Shown here: positions 23,634-34,800 of the stretch, piece by piece
Layout of the letters: every line of letters starts with the position of its first letter
Position numbering within the stretch: position 1 is the stretch's first letter
NCBI GenBank assembly: GCA_029961685.1
Contig: JARWKL010000008.1
Span: 15,595,981 to 15,659,980 of the forward strand
DNA: 64,000 nucleotides
Reading direction: 5' to 3'
Source: Aristolochia californica
Taxonomy: Eukaryota; Streptophyta; Magnoliopsida; Piperales; Aristolochiaceae
Translations under genes and position numbers: made by a program
Notes under the pieces: generated by a model
The model's input: only the letters and a program-made list of their open reading frames with translations
The model's database searches: none
Told to the model about the DNA's origin: nothing

Positions 23634-24064
23634 TGTTGGAAGACGGGGCTCAAACCCATACGACCAAGGTAGACCCACATATCAAAGTGTATAAGAAGAT
23701 GGGCCCAAGCCCATAAGACCAAGGGGGACCCATAGATCCAAGAGAAGTAAAAGATGGGCTCATGGCCCACAAATCAAGGAGAAGTCCCATACGCCCACAT
23801 ACATTGATGGTAGGATGGTAAATAAAGGGTCGTCTCATAGAGATGGCATTGATGTAATTTTGTTAAAGTTCTAGGGTTAAAACCCTAAACCCTAAGTTTA
23901 GGGGTATTATTATAATATTTTAGTTTCATAAATCTATAAATAGAGCTTCAAGGGGAGGGTAAAGAATAATCAATTCCATAACCCTTCTTCCTCTAGTTTT
24001 CTCCCAATGGGTTTCTTTCCCTTTTTATCCAAGAACTAAATTCATGGAGTCCTGAAAATCAACA
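23634..24064 (+). repeat. 5' LTR of element A, copy 2
   Basis: 431 bp and uninterrupted; it defines the LTR for this family. It contains a string of GGGCCCAAGCCC-like segments, CCCTAAACCCTAAG (near 23882), and CTATAAATAGAGC (about 23933) as a probable TATA box. Confidence 0.88.
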
Positions 24065-26289
24065 TGATATATGAACTTTGATTTTCAGGACTCGTTGTAT
24101 GGTTTTTATTATTCAAGAAACCCGTTATTTTTTCTTTTCTTTTGTTGTCGTAGTTGGAAGTATAGTTTGATTTGTTAAACCCAGTTTTTTTCTTTCTTTA
24201 TCTCTGTCTCGTACCCTTGTTTTTACTTGGCTTTCTTCTTCTTGTGTTGAATTGGTTGGCTTTCGGCTTTCGAGTATATTTTCAAATTACGCCGTCCTTG
24301 GCGCAGCTGCTATCCTTTAGTCTCGGGCGGCCTTTCCTATTAAACCTTAATCCGAAAGATCTCAACCAGCACTGGCAATATTTCACGTTGTTATAAATCA
24401 GGAAAACACGCTACTGTTATTCATGATAATATTGTGGAAAGTCATAAATCCAAGCTCCTGCTGCTTTGTCCGATTTCTATTCTGCTTCTCGCCGATTGCC
24501 TCCTGCTCTGCTGTCTCTCAGCCGTTCTGTGATGGCATCATCTTTAATCTTGCCAAAAATAATCTTCAACAACAGTCTTTCTTGCTGGCAAGATTTGTTT
24601 CCATTTTTGAAGGTTGAAGACGATTCGCTCTCTAGTATGCTGTTGTCTCGCTTAGTTCGGAAGCGAGGAAGACGACCAGCCGTTGCCGAAGAAGACGACG
24701 GCCGCTCTGTTCAGAGCCGCACGGGGAAGACGACCCCTCTGTTCGGCGCCGTTCGTCTCTGGACTGTCTCCGTCGAGATTCCTTCGGCGCCGAGGACTCA
24801 CTGTAGCTGTCAGAAAGTTCCCTTCAGCTGGCTTCATTGCTGCTATTTTTGCGGAAATCACAGACCTGACTCTGCCGCTCATCCCGCACTATTCGTAAAT
24901 CACTGGGTTGCCATTTTCGGCGGCTCTTCTCCGTGATCTCGTGCCATGTTGCCGTTTTGGAAGAAAGATATACATTGCCTTTTCGGAAGCTGCTCTCGGC
25001 TAGTCTATTCCGGAAAGTTTCCCGTTGCTATTCTGCTCTTTTCGGAAGCCGGGATCGTCGTTCTTTCCGTTTTCCGTTTACCTACAGAGAAACCAATTTT
25101 GTTTTTTTTTTTTTTACAAAACTGCTCTGTTCGGCGCCGAAGTGGGGAAGAAGATACTATTCATATATTTCATGTTTCATAAGTTAGGAAACATGAAATA
25201 AATAGTCGAGCCCGCTCCAGTTCTACGGAGACCCGGACGCGCCTGAATCAACCCAGTGAGCTGAGTCATGCGCCAGACTGGGCCGAATTAACCGACGATG
25301 CTCTTGTTTTGCCGAGTCAACTCGGACCAGGTCAACTCGGGTCTGTGTCAACATGACTCGGGCCACTTATTTTTTGTCTCAGTATGCGTGCCCAAGATTT
25401 CAGCGTGACTTATAAATTTTTTCCTCTAACTGGATTATTAATTTTGAAAAATTAACATTTTATTCCTTGGTCAGTACATTATATAAAACAGATATATGCA
25501 TTGGATTGGTTTATGGGTCATTTTACAAGAATTATTTTGAATCGTGTTAAATGAGCCCAAGCCTAGCCCATTTAAGTTGCTGCTATTGTGTCTCTTTTGA
25601 TGAGACATTATTATTGAAGAAGAGGTAGCCTCATACCATTATTGATTGTCAACTCCATAAAAAGTATCAAATGTATTTGTGGTTGGGAGTCCATGACGGC
25701 AGAACTTCATCCCTGTCAAAAATATCAAATTTATTTGTGGTTGGGAGTCTATGATGGAGGAATTTCATCCCCGTCAAAAATATTAAATTTATTTGTGCCT
25801 GGAAGTCCATGATGGAGAAAATTCATCCCCGTAAAAAATATCAATTTTTATGGTTGGAAGTCCATAACAGAGGAACTTCATCCCTGTCAAAAATATCAAT
25901 TTTTTTGTGGTTGGAAGTCCATGATGGAGGAACTTCATCCCCGTCAAAAATATTAAATTTTTGTGGTTGGAAGTCCTTGACAGAGGAACTTATTGTTATA
26001 TTTATGTTATTTTCCCCCATTAATATCATATATTACTCTACCACTTGAGAGTCGTTGTCCTGTGGAGGGACACGGTGGTAGAGGTGGATACTTCAGAGCA
26101 ATGTTTTAGCGGCTAGAGGAGTGATTTACTCTCATTGATATTATACCAGCTGGGCCTCATGAACGAGAGCACCAGCATCAAGGGGAGGGTTGGAAGATGA
26201 AGGCACATTATACAAAAAAAATATTTAATACATTATTTACAACAAGTTGGGAGTTCATACTGTTCTCTCACCCCTAGCTTGAGGAGGAG
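24065..26289 (+). other. Internal region of element A, copy 2
   Basis: 2.2 kb without retroviral domains. 24466-24936 is the frame also open in copy 1 (6026-6502); its predicted product has an RKRGRRPAVAEEDDG-like basic/acidic middle and resembles nothing I know. The intact target of the Harbinger insertion is at 24967-24977. Region 25190-25400 is GC-rich, with GAGTCAACTCGG-type repeats. A tandem repeat fills 25650-26000. No other gene seen. Confidence 0.7.
25650..26000 (+). repeat. Tandem repeat of about 55-60 bp (about 6 copies) in element A
   Basis: The core TGGTTGGAAGTCCATGATGG plus GGAACTTCATCCCCGTC and AAAAATATCAAATTT recurs about six times with length variation. Related sequence, inverted (TATCATGGTTTTCCAACCAT), occurs three times at 63255-63360 in the inverted retroelement, which links the two elements. 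Confidence 0.85.
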
Positions 26290-26490
26290 TGTTGGAAGAC
26301 AGGGCCCAATCCCACACGACCAAGGAATGCCCACATATCCAAGTGTATAACAAGATGGGCCAAAGCCCATAAGACCAAAGGGGACCCATGGATCCAAGAG
26401 AAATAGAAGATGGGCTCAATGCCCATAGATCAAGGAGAAGGCCCACAAGCCCACATACATTGATGGCAGGATGGTAAATAAAGGGTCATC
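26290..26490 (+). repeat. 3' LTR of element A, first part
   Basis: Starts TGTTGGAAGACAGGGCCC directly after GAGGAGGAG and aligns with 23634-23840. It is interrupted after GGGTCATC by the TRIM array and resumes at 27835 with TCATAGAGATGG. Confidence 0.88.
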
Positions 26491-27834
26491 TATTAGGCAC
26501 CTAGCCAATATTACCCAAAAAATCGGCCTGTTAGGAACTTAACCCAGGACCATAACATCACACCCACCTTCACGAGCCGATGACCACGACAACCACACTC
26601 TAACGGCGACCATACTCTAGCAACGACCCAATCTAGTTTTTGCTAGGTCGCTCCCTTCGCTCAGGACTCACGTCGTGGGATTCGAACTCGTGACATAGCG
26701 CTAGCTCTGATACCAAATATTAAACACCTAGCCAATACTACCCAAAAGACCGGCCAGTTAGGAGCAGAAGGGATAGGTACTTAACCCAGGACCATAACAT
26801 CACACCTATCTTCGCATACCGACAACCACGACGGCCACACTCTAGCGGCAGCCACACTCTAGCGATGGCCCACTCTAGCGACGGCCCACTCTAGTTTTTG
26901 TTTGGTCGCCCCCTCCGCTTAGGACTCACGCCGCGGGGATTCAAACTCGTGACGTAGCGCTAGCTTTGATACCAAATATTAAGCACCTAGCCAATACTAC
27001 CCAAAAGACCGGCCGGTTAGGTGCAAAAGGCATATGTACTTAACCCAGGACTATAAGATCACACCCACCTTTACAAGCTGACGACCACAACGACAACACT
27101 CTAGCGGCGACCACACTTTAGCGACGACCCACTCTTGCGACAACCCACTCTAGTTTCTGCTAGGTCGCCCCCTCCGTTCAGGACTCACTCCATGGGGATT
27201 TGAACTCATGATGTAGCGCTAGCTCTGATACCAAATGTTATGCACCTAGCCAATACTAACGAAAAGATTGACTTGTTAGGAGCGGAAGGCGTAGGTACAT
27301 AACCCAAGACCATAACAATACACCCACCTTCATGAGTTGATGCCCACAACGGCCCACACTAGCGGCAACCCATTCTTGTGACAACCACACTCTAGTGACG
27401 GCCCACTCTTGCAATAACTCACTCTAGTTTATACTAGGTCGCCCCCGCCGCTCAGGACTCACGCCGCGGGGATTTGAACTCATGACGTAGTGCTAGCACT
27501 GATACCAAATGTTCAGCACTAGCCAATACTATCCAAAAGACTGGCCTGTTAGGAGCGGAAGGCATAAGTACATAACCCAAGACTATAACAATACACCCAC
27601 CATCATGAGTCGACGACCATGGCGGCCCACACTAGTGGTAGTCCGTTCTCGCAATGTCCCACTCTAGCGACAACTCACTCTTGTTTCTGCTAGGTTGCCC
27701 CCTCCGTGTAGGACTCTTTAAGCGTCGTCTAGGACTCATTAAGAGTTGCGGGGATTCGAACTTGTGATATAGCGCCAGGTATCCTCTGATACCAAATATT
27801 AAACACCTAGCCAATACTACCCAAAAAAATGGCC
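26491..27834 (-). mobile_element. Tandem TRIM array: six short LTRs and five internal domains
   Basis: Six minus-strand copies of an about 83-bp LTR start at 26491, 26718, 26977, 27236, 27510 and 27797. The last is truncated after about 38 bp, and the first has an internal deletion. Plus-strand form: TGTTAAGCACCTAGCCAATA...CCATAACA. They alternate with five internal domains of about 160-205 bp. Each internal domain begins, on the minus strand, with the tRNA-Met primer site TGGTATCAGAGC and then has GAGTTCGAATCCC about 30 bp on; it is filled with short repeats of the type CACTCTAGCGACGAC. The array interrupts the 3' LTR of element A. No coding capacity. Recombination between LTRs, or rolling or concatemeric insertion, could have produced it. 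Confidence 0.9.
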
Positions 27835-28070
27835 TCATAGAGATGGCATTCATGTAATTATGTTAAAGTTCCAGGGTTAAAACCCTAAACCCTAAACCTT
27901 AAGTTCAGGGGTATTATTGTAATATTATAGTTTCATAAATCTATAAAAAAACTTCAGGGGGAGGGTAAGGAATAATCAACTCCATAGCCTTTCTTCCTCT
28001 AGTTTTCTCCCAATAGGTTTTTTTCCCTTTTTATCCATGAGCTAAATTCATGGAGTCCTTAAAATCAACA
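27835..28070 (+). repeat. 3' LTR of element A, second part
   Basis: Resumes the LTR from TCATAGAGATGGCATTCATG to the terminal AAAATCAACA, then the target duplication CGAGT and satellite. It includes CCCTAAACCCTAAACC, which is LTR sequence and not a telomere. Confidence 0.88.
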
Positions 28071-30353
28071 CGAGTCAAACAAGCCATTATTTTGCCCATT
28101 TACAAAAAACTGGCCTAACAATCATAGATGATTGTAAAGTGATTTATCCGTCAAGCATGCGTAATGGGCAATATTTTTGTGAGGAATGATTTATGGATAG
28201 GGAGTTAACAGTAGGTTAAAAATCCCCCACCTCCCCCTTTGACCGATGATTGCAAAACCTAATGCATAAAAACTAAAAGAATTCACAATCCCTAAAAGTT
28301 ACATAGACTTTTTAGAATTATCTCTCTCTACATTTGTGCATTTCCATTTTATATGTATATTTTTTTCTTTAATAAAAAATTTAGTTTTCACTTTCCATTT
28401 ATCTCGTAAACAAAAAGATAAGGCAAATAGAAAATGAAAATTTTAGAGTTTATGTATCGAAAAAATTAAAAACAATAAAAAATGTAAGTAAAAAAAAGTT
28501 ATTCACACACCACAAACGAACACAAAAGTTTTGTTATCCCAAGTTTGGGAAATTCTACTAGTTCAACCCTAATTGCTTGGAATTTTATAAGAAAGAGATT
28601 TTTCTAATTGATCCTAACATGTTTTAAATATGGATATGCATGCTTGAAATATGTCAAAGATGTAAATTACCGATGGATACAAACCTTTTAAATCAAACGA
28701 TAAATGCTCATTAAATTCTCAAGTGAACTTACGGTGGGATATTTACTCGAGTCAAAAAGCCATTATTTTGTCCATTTACAAAGAGCTGACCTAAATATCA
28801 TAGATGATTGTAAAGTGATTTATCGGCCAGTCATGCGTAATGGACTATATTTTTATAAGAAATGGGTTATGGATTGGGAGTCAACACTCAGTTAAAAATC
28901 ACCTGCCTCCCCCTTTTCCCGATGATCGTAAAACTTAATATATAAAAACTAAAAGAGTATACAATCCTTAAAAGTTACAAAGACTTTTTTTAAATTATCT
29001 AATTCTACATTTTAGCATTTTGATTTTAGATGTATACTTTTTTCTTAAATCAAAACATGAGTTTTCACTTTCCATTTATCTCGTAAACAAAAAGAAAAAG
29101 CAAATAGATCACAAAAAATGCACATTTTTAGAGTTTATGTATGAAAAAAATTAAAAGCAATAACAAATGTAAGTAAAGAAAATTTATTCACACACCATAA
29201 AACAAAATAAAATTTTTGTTAGCCAAGTTTTGGAAATTCCACTAGTTCAATCCAAATAGCTTGGAATTTTATAAGAAAGACATTTCTAATTGATCCTAAC
29301 ATGTTTTAAATATGGATACGCATGCTCGAACCATGTTAAAGATGTAATGGTCATAACCTTTTAAAGCGAACAACAAATGCTCATTAAATTCTCAAGTGAA
29401 CGTGCAGTGGGATATTTACCCCAGTCAAACAAGCCATTTTTTTTCCCTTATACAAAAAACTGACCTAACAATCATACATGATTGTAAAGTGATTTATTGG
29501 TCAATCATGCGTAACGGGCTATATTTTTGAAAGAAATGACCTATGGATTGGGAGTCAACACTCAGTTAAAAATCCCATGCCTCCCCCTTTTCCCGATGGT
29601 TTCCAAACCTAATATATAAAAACTAAAAGAGTTTACAATCCCAAAAAGTTACAAAGACTTTTTGAAATTATCTCTCTGTACATTTGAGCCTTTCCATTTT
29701 AGATGTATATATTTCTCTTAAATCAAAACTTGAGTTTTCACTTTCCTTATCTCTTCAACAAAAGGATTAGGAAAATTGAAAGTGAAAATTTTAGAGTTTC
29801 TGTATGGAAAAAAATTAAAAACAATAACAAATGTAGGTAAAGAAAATTTATTCACACTTCACAAATGAAAACAAAATTTATTTTATCCAAGTTTGGGAAA
29901 TTCCACTAGTTCAACCCTAAAAGCATGGAATTTTACAAGAAAGATATTTCAAATTGATCCTAACATGTTTTAGATATGGATATGCATGCTTGAAACATGC
30001 TAAATATGCAAATGACCTATGGATCCAAACCTTTTTAAGCGAACAACAAATGCTCATTAAATTCTCAAGTGAACATGCAATAGGATATTTACGCGAGTCA
30101 AACAAGCCATTATTTTGCCCACTTACAAAAAACTGACCTAATAATCATAGAGGATTGTAATGTGATTTATCGATCAATCATGCGTAAAGGGCTATATTTT
30201 TCAAAGAAATTACTTATGGATTGGGAGTCAACACTTAGCTAAAAATCACCCCCCAAACACCCCCCCCCCCCCCCTCCCTTTTCCCGATGATTGCAAAACC
30301 TAATATATAAAAACTAAAAGAATTTACAATCCCTAAAAGTTACAGAGACTTTA
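28071..30353 (+). repeat. Satellite array block 3 (subfamily A)
   Basis: Resumes with CGAGTCAAACAAGCCATTAT, exactly where the block at 23633 stopped. Landmarks lie near 28636, 29318 and 29976. A C-run (30265-30279) replaces the usual short CTCCCCC tract in one unit, probably by slippage. Ends at target pentamer CTTTA (30349-30353) before the solo LTR. No gene seen. Confidence 0.95.
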
Positions 30354-31014
30354 TGTTAGTGTATCAATGCCCACCTCTCTCAAGTTACCGTTAATGTAAT
30401 GTATTCACTGGCCCCCAAGTATGAGAAGCGACAATGTCGATAGTGAGTAATTAGTTAACGGTTCCAGCTTAGACGCTGATGAGGTCAAATTGTGACCGCA
30501 ATGGTTACTTGTGAAGAAACTGTAACACGGATAGAAGGGTTCGGGGCGTCAGCCCCGACGGGGGTCTAAGGGGGCTGACCCCACGGTATGCACGTGTCAC
30601 GATTGTATCACCAAGTGCCAACGTGGAGGACAACAGCATGGCTTGCTCTACAAGCTTCCTAGATGGTGTGCTCTACAAGCTTCCTAGATGGCTTGCTCTA
30701 CAAGCTTCCTTGATGGTGTGCTCTACAAGCTTCCTAGATGGCTTGCTCTACAAGCTTCCTAGATGAAAAACACTTATAAATAGAGGTGTTCTTTAGCTAC
30801 ATTGGTATCCAGAAAATGAGAGTTATTCCTTCTTCATTACTCTATTTTATTGTTTAGTTTCTTCTTGTAATTTCTGTTCAGTCCAGAAACCATTGAAGCT
30901 CTTCTAGAGCGTGTGGTGGGACGAAGTTTCTTATCATATTTGTAATAGATAAGTGTTGGCTTTCTTCTTGATTGCTGTTTAGATGTTCCTAGGCTGAGCT
31001 TACTCTGTTTTACA
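30354..31014 (+). mobile_element. Solo LTR (661 bp) with perfect 5-bp target duplication
   Basis: Starts TGTTAGTGTATC and ends CTCTGTTTTACA, flanked by CTTTA on both sides (30349-30353 and 31015-31019). Joining the flanks restores satellite sequence. It contains a potential hairpin with GTCAGCCCC and GGGGCTGAC arms (about 30549-30582) and five imperfect copies of a 25-26-bp repeat (about 30637-30765) built on GCTCTACAAGCTTCCTAGAT. A TATA box ACTTATAAATAGAGG lies at about 30772. No internal region or second LTR is present, so it likely arose by LTR-LTR recombination. Its family is unrelated to the other LTRs here. Confidence 0.88.
30637..30765 (+). repeat. Five 25-26-bp tandem repeats in solo LTR, upstream of TATA
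   Basis: GGCTTGCTCTACAAGCTTCC alternates with GGTGTGCTCTACAAGCTTCC, so the copies follow an A-B-A-B-A order. They sit just upstream of TATAAATAG, where U3 enhancer repeats are expected. CTACAAGCTT-type units also contain the palindrome AAGCTT. Confidence 0.85.
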
Positions 31015-31423
31015 CTTTATGGAATTATATTTCTCCACTTCTGTGCATTTCTATATTAGATGTATACTTTTTTCTTAAATCAAATATTGAGTTTTCACTT
31101 TCCATTTATACTCGTAAACAAAAAGATAAGGCAGACAAAAAATGAAAATTTTAGAGTTGATGTATGGAAAAAATTCAAAATAATAAAAAAATGTAAGTAA
31201 AGAAAATTTATTCACACGCCACAAATGAACACAAAATATTTGTTATCCATGTTTGGAAAATTCCACTAGTTCAACCCTCGTAGCTATGAATTTTATAAGA
31301 AAGAGATTTCTAATGGATCCTAACATGTTTTGAATATGGATATGCATCCTTGAAACATGTTACAGATGAAAATGACCTATGGATCTAAACCTTTTAAAGC
31401 GAACAAAAAATGTCATTAAATTC
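31015..31423 (+). repeat. Satellite array block 4
   Basis: About 0.6 unit: it continues from CTTTATGGAATTAT to TGTCATTAAATTC and ends at the TRIM target pentamer AATTC (31419-31423). Confidence 0.93.
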
Positions 31424-31547
31424 TATTATAGGACATCCTGGTTATGGGCCTGGGTTAAGTACCTATATCTTCCGCTCCTAATAGGCCGATCTTTTGGATA
31501 GTATTGGCTAGGTGCTTAACATTTGGTATCAGAGCCGACCCTCGGTC

Positions 31548-31965
31548 TGTGATGGACTCTATAGCATCACGAGTTACCAACAGGCGTAGGAATTAATTAA
31601 TGTGATTTTCAATTTCCTTGTAATTGTTTTTGGTTTGGGTTTGACTTTGGTTTGGGTTGGTTTAGCATTTATTGGTTTGACCCAAGGGGTCTAAAGTGTT
31701 TGGGCGTCCTCAACCCTATTTAAGGGGACGACTAGGGTAATGAGAAAGTAGCAATTGATTCTACTTTAGCCTAGAGTAAATTAGATAAACAGGTCTAGAG
31801 CTCCTTCAAGGTCTCTCCCGTTTTTCCCCAATTCATTTCCGAAATCTCCTTTTCCGAAATTCAATCTTCATCATTCCATCATTCTATCTCAACGTCAAGC
31901 AAGGCAATGGAAGGAAGAGAAGAGAGGAGGTTGACAAGATCCATGGCTCATTGAGGAACCTAACA
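31548..31965 (+). repeat. 5' LTR of gypsy element
   Basis: 418 bp, TGTGATGGACTC...GAACCTAACA. CCTATTTAAGGGGACG (about 31713) is a probable TATA region. Small indels relative to the 3' LTR lie around the TTTGGTTTGGGTT stretch. Confidence 0.9.
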
Positions 31966-32012
31966 ATGTGGTATCAGACAGGTCCACCCTAGTTGATTCC
32001 TCTTCTCCATAG

Positions 32013-32960
32013 GACATACGTCAAGTACTTTCAGAACTTCAACAACGATCCACTCTTCAAGGTACTAAAATTTCTCACATCCATAATACATTACATACGC
32101 TGGAATCATCTCTCCAAACAGTCATCCGACAACTTGTTGAAATTCAATCACCAATGCCACCACCAGCCACCAACTTTCAACCACAACCAGTACATCACCA
32201 ACACTTCATGGCTCCAAGGTACTTTAAACTTAACTTTCCTACATATGATGGCTCAAAAGATCCTTTACTTTGGTTCACCAAATGTGAACAATTCTTCTAT
32301 CATCAACAAACGGTGGAAATGGACAAGGTTACATTGGTCGCCTACCACCTGCTCGATGAAACGCTCATGTGGTTCCATCACTATCGAAATGTCCATTCCA
32401 CTCAGGATTGGCTACACTTTAAACATGCTTGTCTGTCGAGATTCGGACCTCTAGCTAGCAGCAACCCAGTGGGGGAATTGATCAACTTTAAACAGACAAG
32501 CACCTTAGAAGTGTACCACAAAACGTTCCAAGAAAGGTTGGTCCTAGCCAGTGAATTTGTTTCTCCTCACCTACATGTTCAGATTTTTAATGCTGGATTG
32601 ACAGAGGTGGTTAGGTTGGAAGTGGAATTACTTGGTTCAACAGATTTGGACTCAGCAATGAATTATGCCAGGGATGTGGAACACAAACAGAGAGTTCTAA
32701 AAGAATCTTTACACCAAAAACCATTTTGGAACAACAGAATACAGGGTACTGTATTTGGTCCACGCTTTGGGTCCTCTGCCCATAACTGAGCAGATCAGTC
32801 TACCAGTGTGCCTCCCCACACTCTTCCACGTAAATTTTTGACTAAACAGGAAATGGAGGCTAGAAAGACCAAGGGCCTATGTTTTAATTGTGACGAACAA
32901 TTCCTTCCAGGACATACCTGTAAACGAACTTTTGGAAGAAGATTCAGAAGAGCTTCCTGA
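32013..32960 (+). pseudogene. Gypsy gag (capsid and zinc knuckle)
   Basis: The frame is open from a stop at 32010-32012, and the first ATG in it is at 32154. The product has a coiled, Q-rich lead, then FPTYDGSKDPLLWFTKCEQF and YHLLDETLMWFHHY, the capsid motif of plant Ty3/gypsy gag (retrotrans_gag family). LINFKQTSTLEVYHKTFQER follows. A TGA at 32787-32789 interrupts the frame. Beyond it the same frame continues with CFNCDEQFLPGHTC (from 32880), a CCHC-type nucleocapsid zinc knuckle, and ends at TGA 32958-32960. Pol lies in another frame. The internal stop makes this copy defective unless read through. Confidence 0.9.
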
Positions 32961-33503
32961 AAATGAATTTGTTGACAAGGTACAACAAGAACCAGAGCTC
33001 TCCCTCCAAGCCATGCATGGCCTGCGTTGTTCTAACACCATGGAGGTAAAAGCCAGGTTACACCACGTCATGCTACTTGCTTTAGTTGATTCGGGCAGCA
33101 CACATAATTTTATCAGTGCACCAACAGCTCAACAATTGGGATTGGAAATTCAACAGCAAAGGGGTCTCTTGGTTTCAGTGGCCAATGGGACTAAAATTGA
33201 AAGTGTGGGGTTATGTCCAAACACCCCTTTCACCATTGAGGGACATTCATTTCAGGCAAACTTACTGGTCATTCCCTTGGCTGGATTTGATTTGGTGCTC
33301 GAGGTCAAATGGCTTCAATTATTAGGCCCTATATTATGGGACTTTCAGGTTCGGACTATGACATTTATAGCACCATAGGGCCAGATTACATTACAAGGTA
33401 TTGTGGCACAGGTCCCTAACGCACTTCACACTTTACAGCTTCAGAACAATGGTGATGGTCAGTTACCTCCTTTACAACATTTGCAGATTTATTTAATGAC
33501 CCT
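32961..33503 (+). pseudogene. Gypsy aspartic protease region
   Basis: A 162-codon frame (32890-33378) contains LALVDSGSTHNFISAPTAQQ, with the catalytic DSG triad at 33088-33096, then a typical retropepsin fold ending in GFDLVLEVKWLQLLGPILWD. It overlaps the gag end in a different frame, which implies a frameshift near 32925. A TAG (33376-33378) ends it, but the homologous linker continues in the same frame to about 33500. It would process the Gag-Pol polyprotein. Confidence 0.88.
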
Positions 33504-34354
33504 ATGGGTCTACCACCAGTGCGTCATTGCGATCACCACATTCGTTTAACGTTGGGAACTGATCTAGTACTGGTGTGGCCTTATCGTTACCCACATATAC
33601 ATAAAGATGAAATAGAACGACAGTACATGATTATGCTCGCTCAGGGAGTGATCCAGCCTCGTCGAGTGATCCAGCCTAGTCGATCTCCTTTTTCCTCACC
33701 AGTGTTTTGTGTTGAATATAGGAAACTCAACTTGCAGACAATTAAAGACAAGTTCCCCATTCCAGTTGTGGACGAGTTGCTGGATGAGTTACATGGTGCT
33801 ACAATTTTTACAAAGTTAGATTTGAAATCGGGCTATCATCAAATAAGAGTTCACCCGGCTGATGTGGAGAAGACTGCATTCCACACACATCACGGTCATT
33901 TCGAGTTCCTCGTCATGCCCTTCGGTCTCTCCAATGCACCCTCCACCTTTCAATCCCTCATGAATGAGGTATTTTCATCACTTCTGCGCAACTATGTGTT
34001 ATATTTTTTTATGACATTCTGGTCTACAACAAAAATTGGGTAGAACATCTCCAACACCTACATCAGGTATTTACCATTCTACGCTCTCACCATTTGGTTT
34101 TGAATAAATCAAAATGTTCTATGGGTACATCTGAGGTGGCATATTTGGGCCACGTCATATCAGTTGTGGGCGTGAAAATTGACCAGAGCAAGATACAAGC
34201 TGTAATAGATTGGCCGATTCCCACCTCCATCACAGCATTAAGGGGATTTTTGGGCCTAGCGGGATATTACAAAAAAATTATCCAATCTTATGGCCAGATA
34301 GCAGCACCACTCAATAACCTTCTCAAAAAAATGCCTTCCACTGGTCTTCTATAG
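33504..34354 (+). pseudogene. Gypsy reverse transcriptase
   Basis: The first part (33504-34043) includes [32 protein letters not shown] and [16 protein letters not shown], all diagnostic for Ty3/gypsy reverse transcriptase. A conserved block between SPFSSPV and the YRKLN motif (usually a KDG..R segment) is deleted. The partner of the catalytic FxDD motif falls at LYFFMTFW (about 33998-34021), where a one-base shift breaks it. A different frame (34094-34354) continues with the connection segment, LGHVIS...WPIPTSITALRGFLGLAGYY. The enzyme cannot be functional. Confidence 0.93.
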
Positions 34355-34800
34355 CAGATCAGGCCTTTCAGCTGTTAAAGGAGGCCTTAGCCTCAGCGCC
34401 AGTACTACAATTACCAGATTTTGAGGGACACTTTGTGGTGGAATGTGATGCATTCGGGGGAGGTAAAGGGGCAGTGTTACAACAATTGGGACACCCCATT
34501 GCTTATGTCAGCCATCAGTTGGGACAACACTACCATAAGTTAGCTGCATATGAGAGGGAATTGATTGGGTTAGCCAAGGTTGTCCAACATTGGCGACCTT
34601 ATCTATGGGGATGACCATTCCTCATTTGTACAGATCATTGCAGCCTCAAGTATCTTCTTGAACAATGCCTCACCACCTCCCCACAACAGCATTGGCTAAC
34701 TAAACTCATGGGCTTCGATTTTATGGTTCACTATAAGCCAGGTAGTTTGAATTTGGAGTATGATGCTTTGTCACGTTGGGATATTTCAGCAACACAATTT
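34355..34800 (+). pseudogene. Gypsy RNase H region
   Basis: In a third frame, ADQAFQLLKEALASAPVLQL, VVECDAFGGGKGAVL and YERELIGLAKVVQHWRPYL match the RNase H / RNase H-like domain of Ty3/gypsy polyproteins, with the catalytic-region aspartate in ECDA and the glutamate in YERE. TGA at 34612-34614 interrupts it. The domain closes with DFMVHYKPGSLNLEYDALSR (34717-34776), the usual end of the RNase H region. It follows the reverse transcriptase directly, after a frameshift at about 34350. Confidence 0.88.

Larger units (their letters stand above)
23634..28070 (+). mobile_element. Complete retroelement A, copy 2 (non-autonomous LTR element)
   Basis: The 5' LTR is 23634-24064, the internal region 24065-26289, and the 3' LTR 26290-28070, the last split by a TRIM array (26491-27834). 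It starts TGTTGGAAGAC and ends AAAATCAACA. Satellite pentamers TGAGT (23629-23633) and CGAGT (28071-28075) flank it, a 5-bp target duplication with one change. The purine tract GAGGAGGAG (26281-26289) abuts the 3' LTR. The site after the 5' LTR (TGATATATGAACTTTG) is a decayed version of the primer site kept in copy 1. No retroviral domain is recognisable, so replication would need proteins from a related copia element. The PPT and LTR start resemble those of copia element B and of 62450-63639. Confidence 0.9.

Noticed and set aside
24172..24396. Hydrophobic 74-codon frame that could pass for a membrane protein
   Set aside because: It comes from a T-rich leader of element A, and the related copy at 5700-5930 does not keep the frame.
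26660..26720. Possible tRNA gene (GGTATCAGAGC and GTTCGAATCC on the minus strand)
   Set aside because: No full cloverleaf or anticodon arm. The first motif is the retroelement primer site, in the same sense as the T-arm-like motif, and both recur in each TRIM internal domain.
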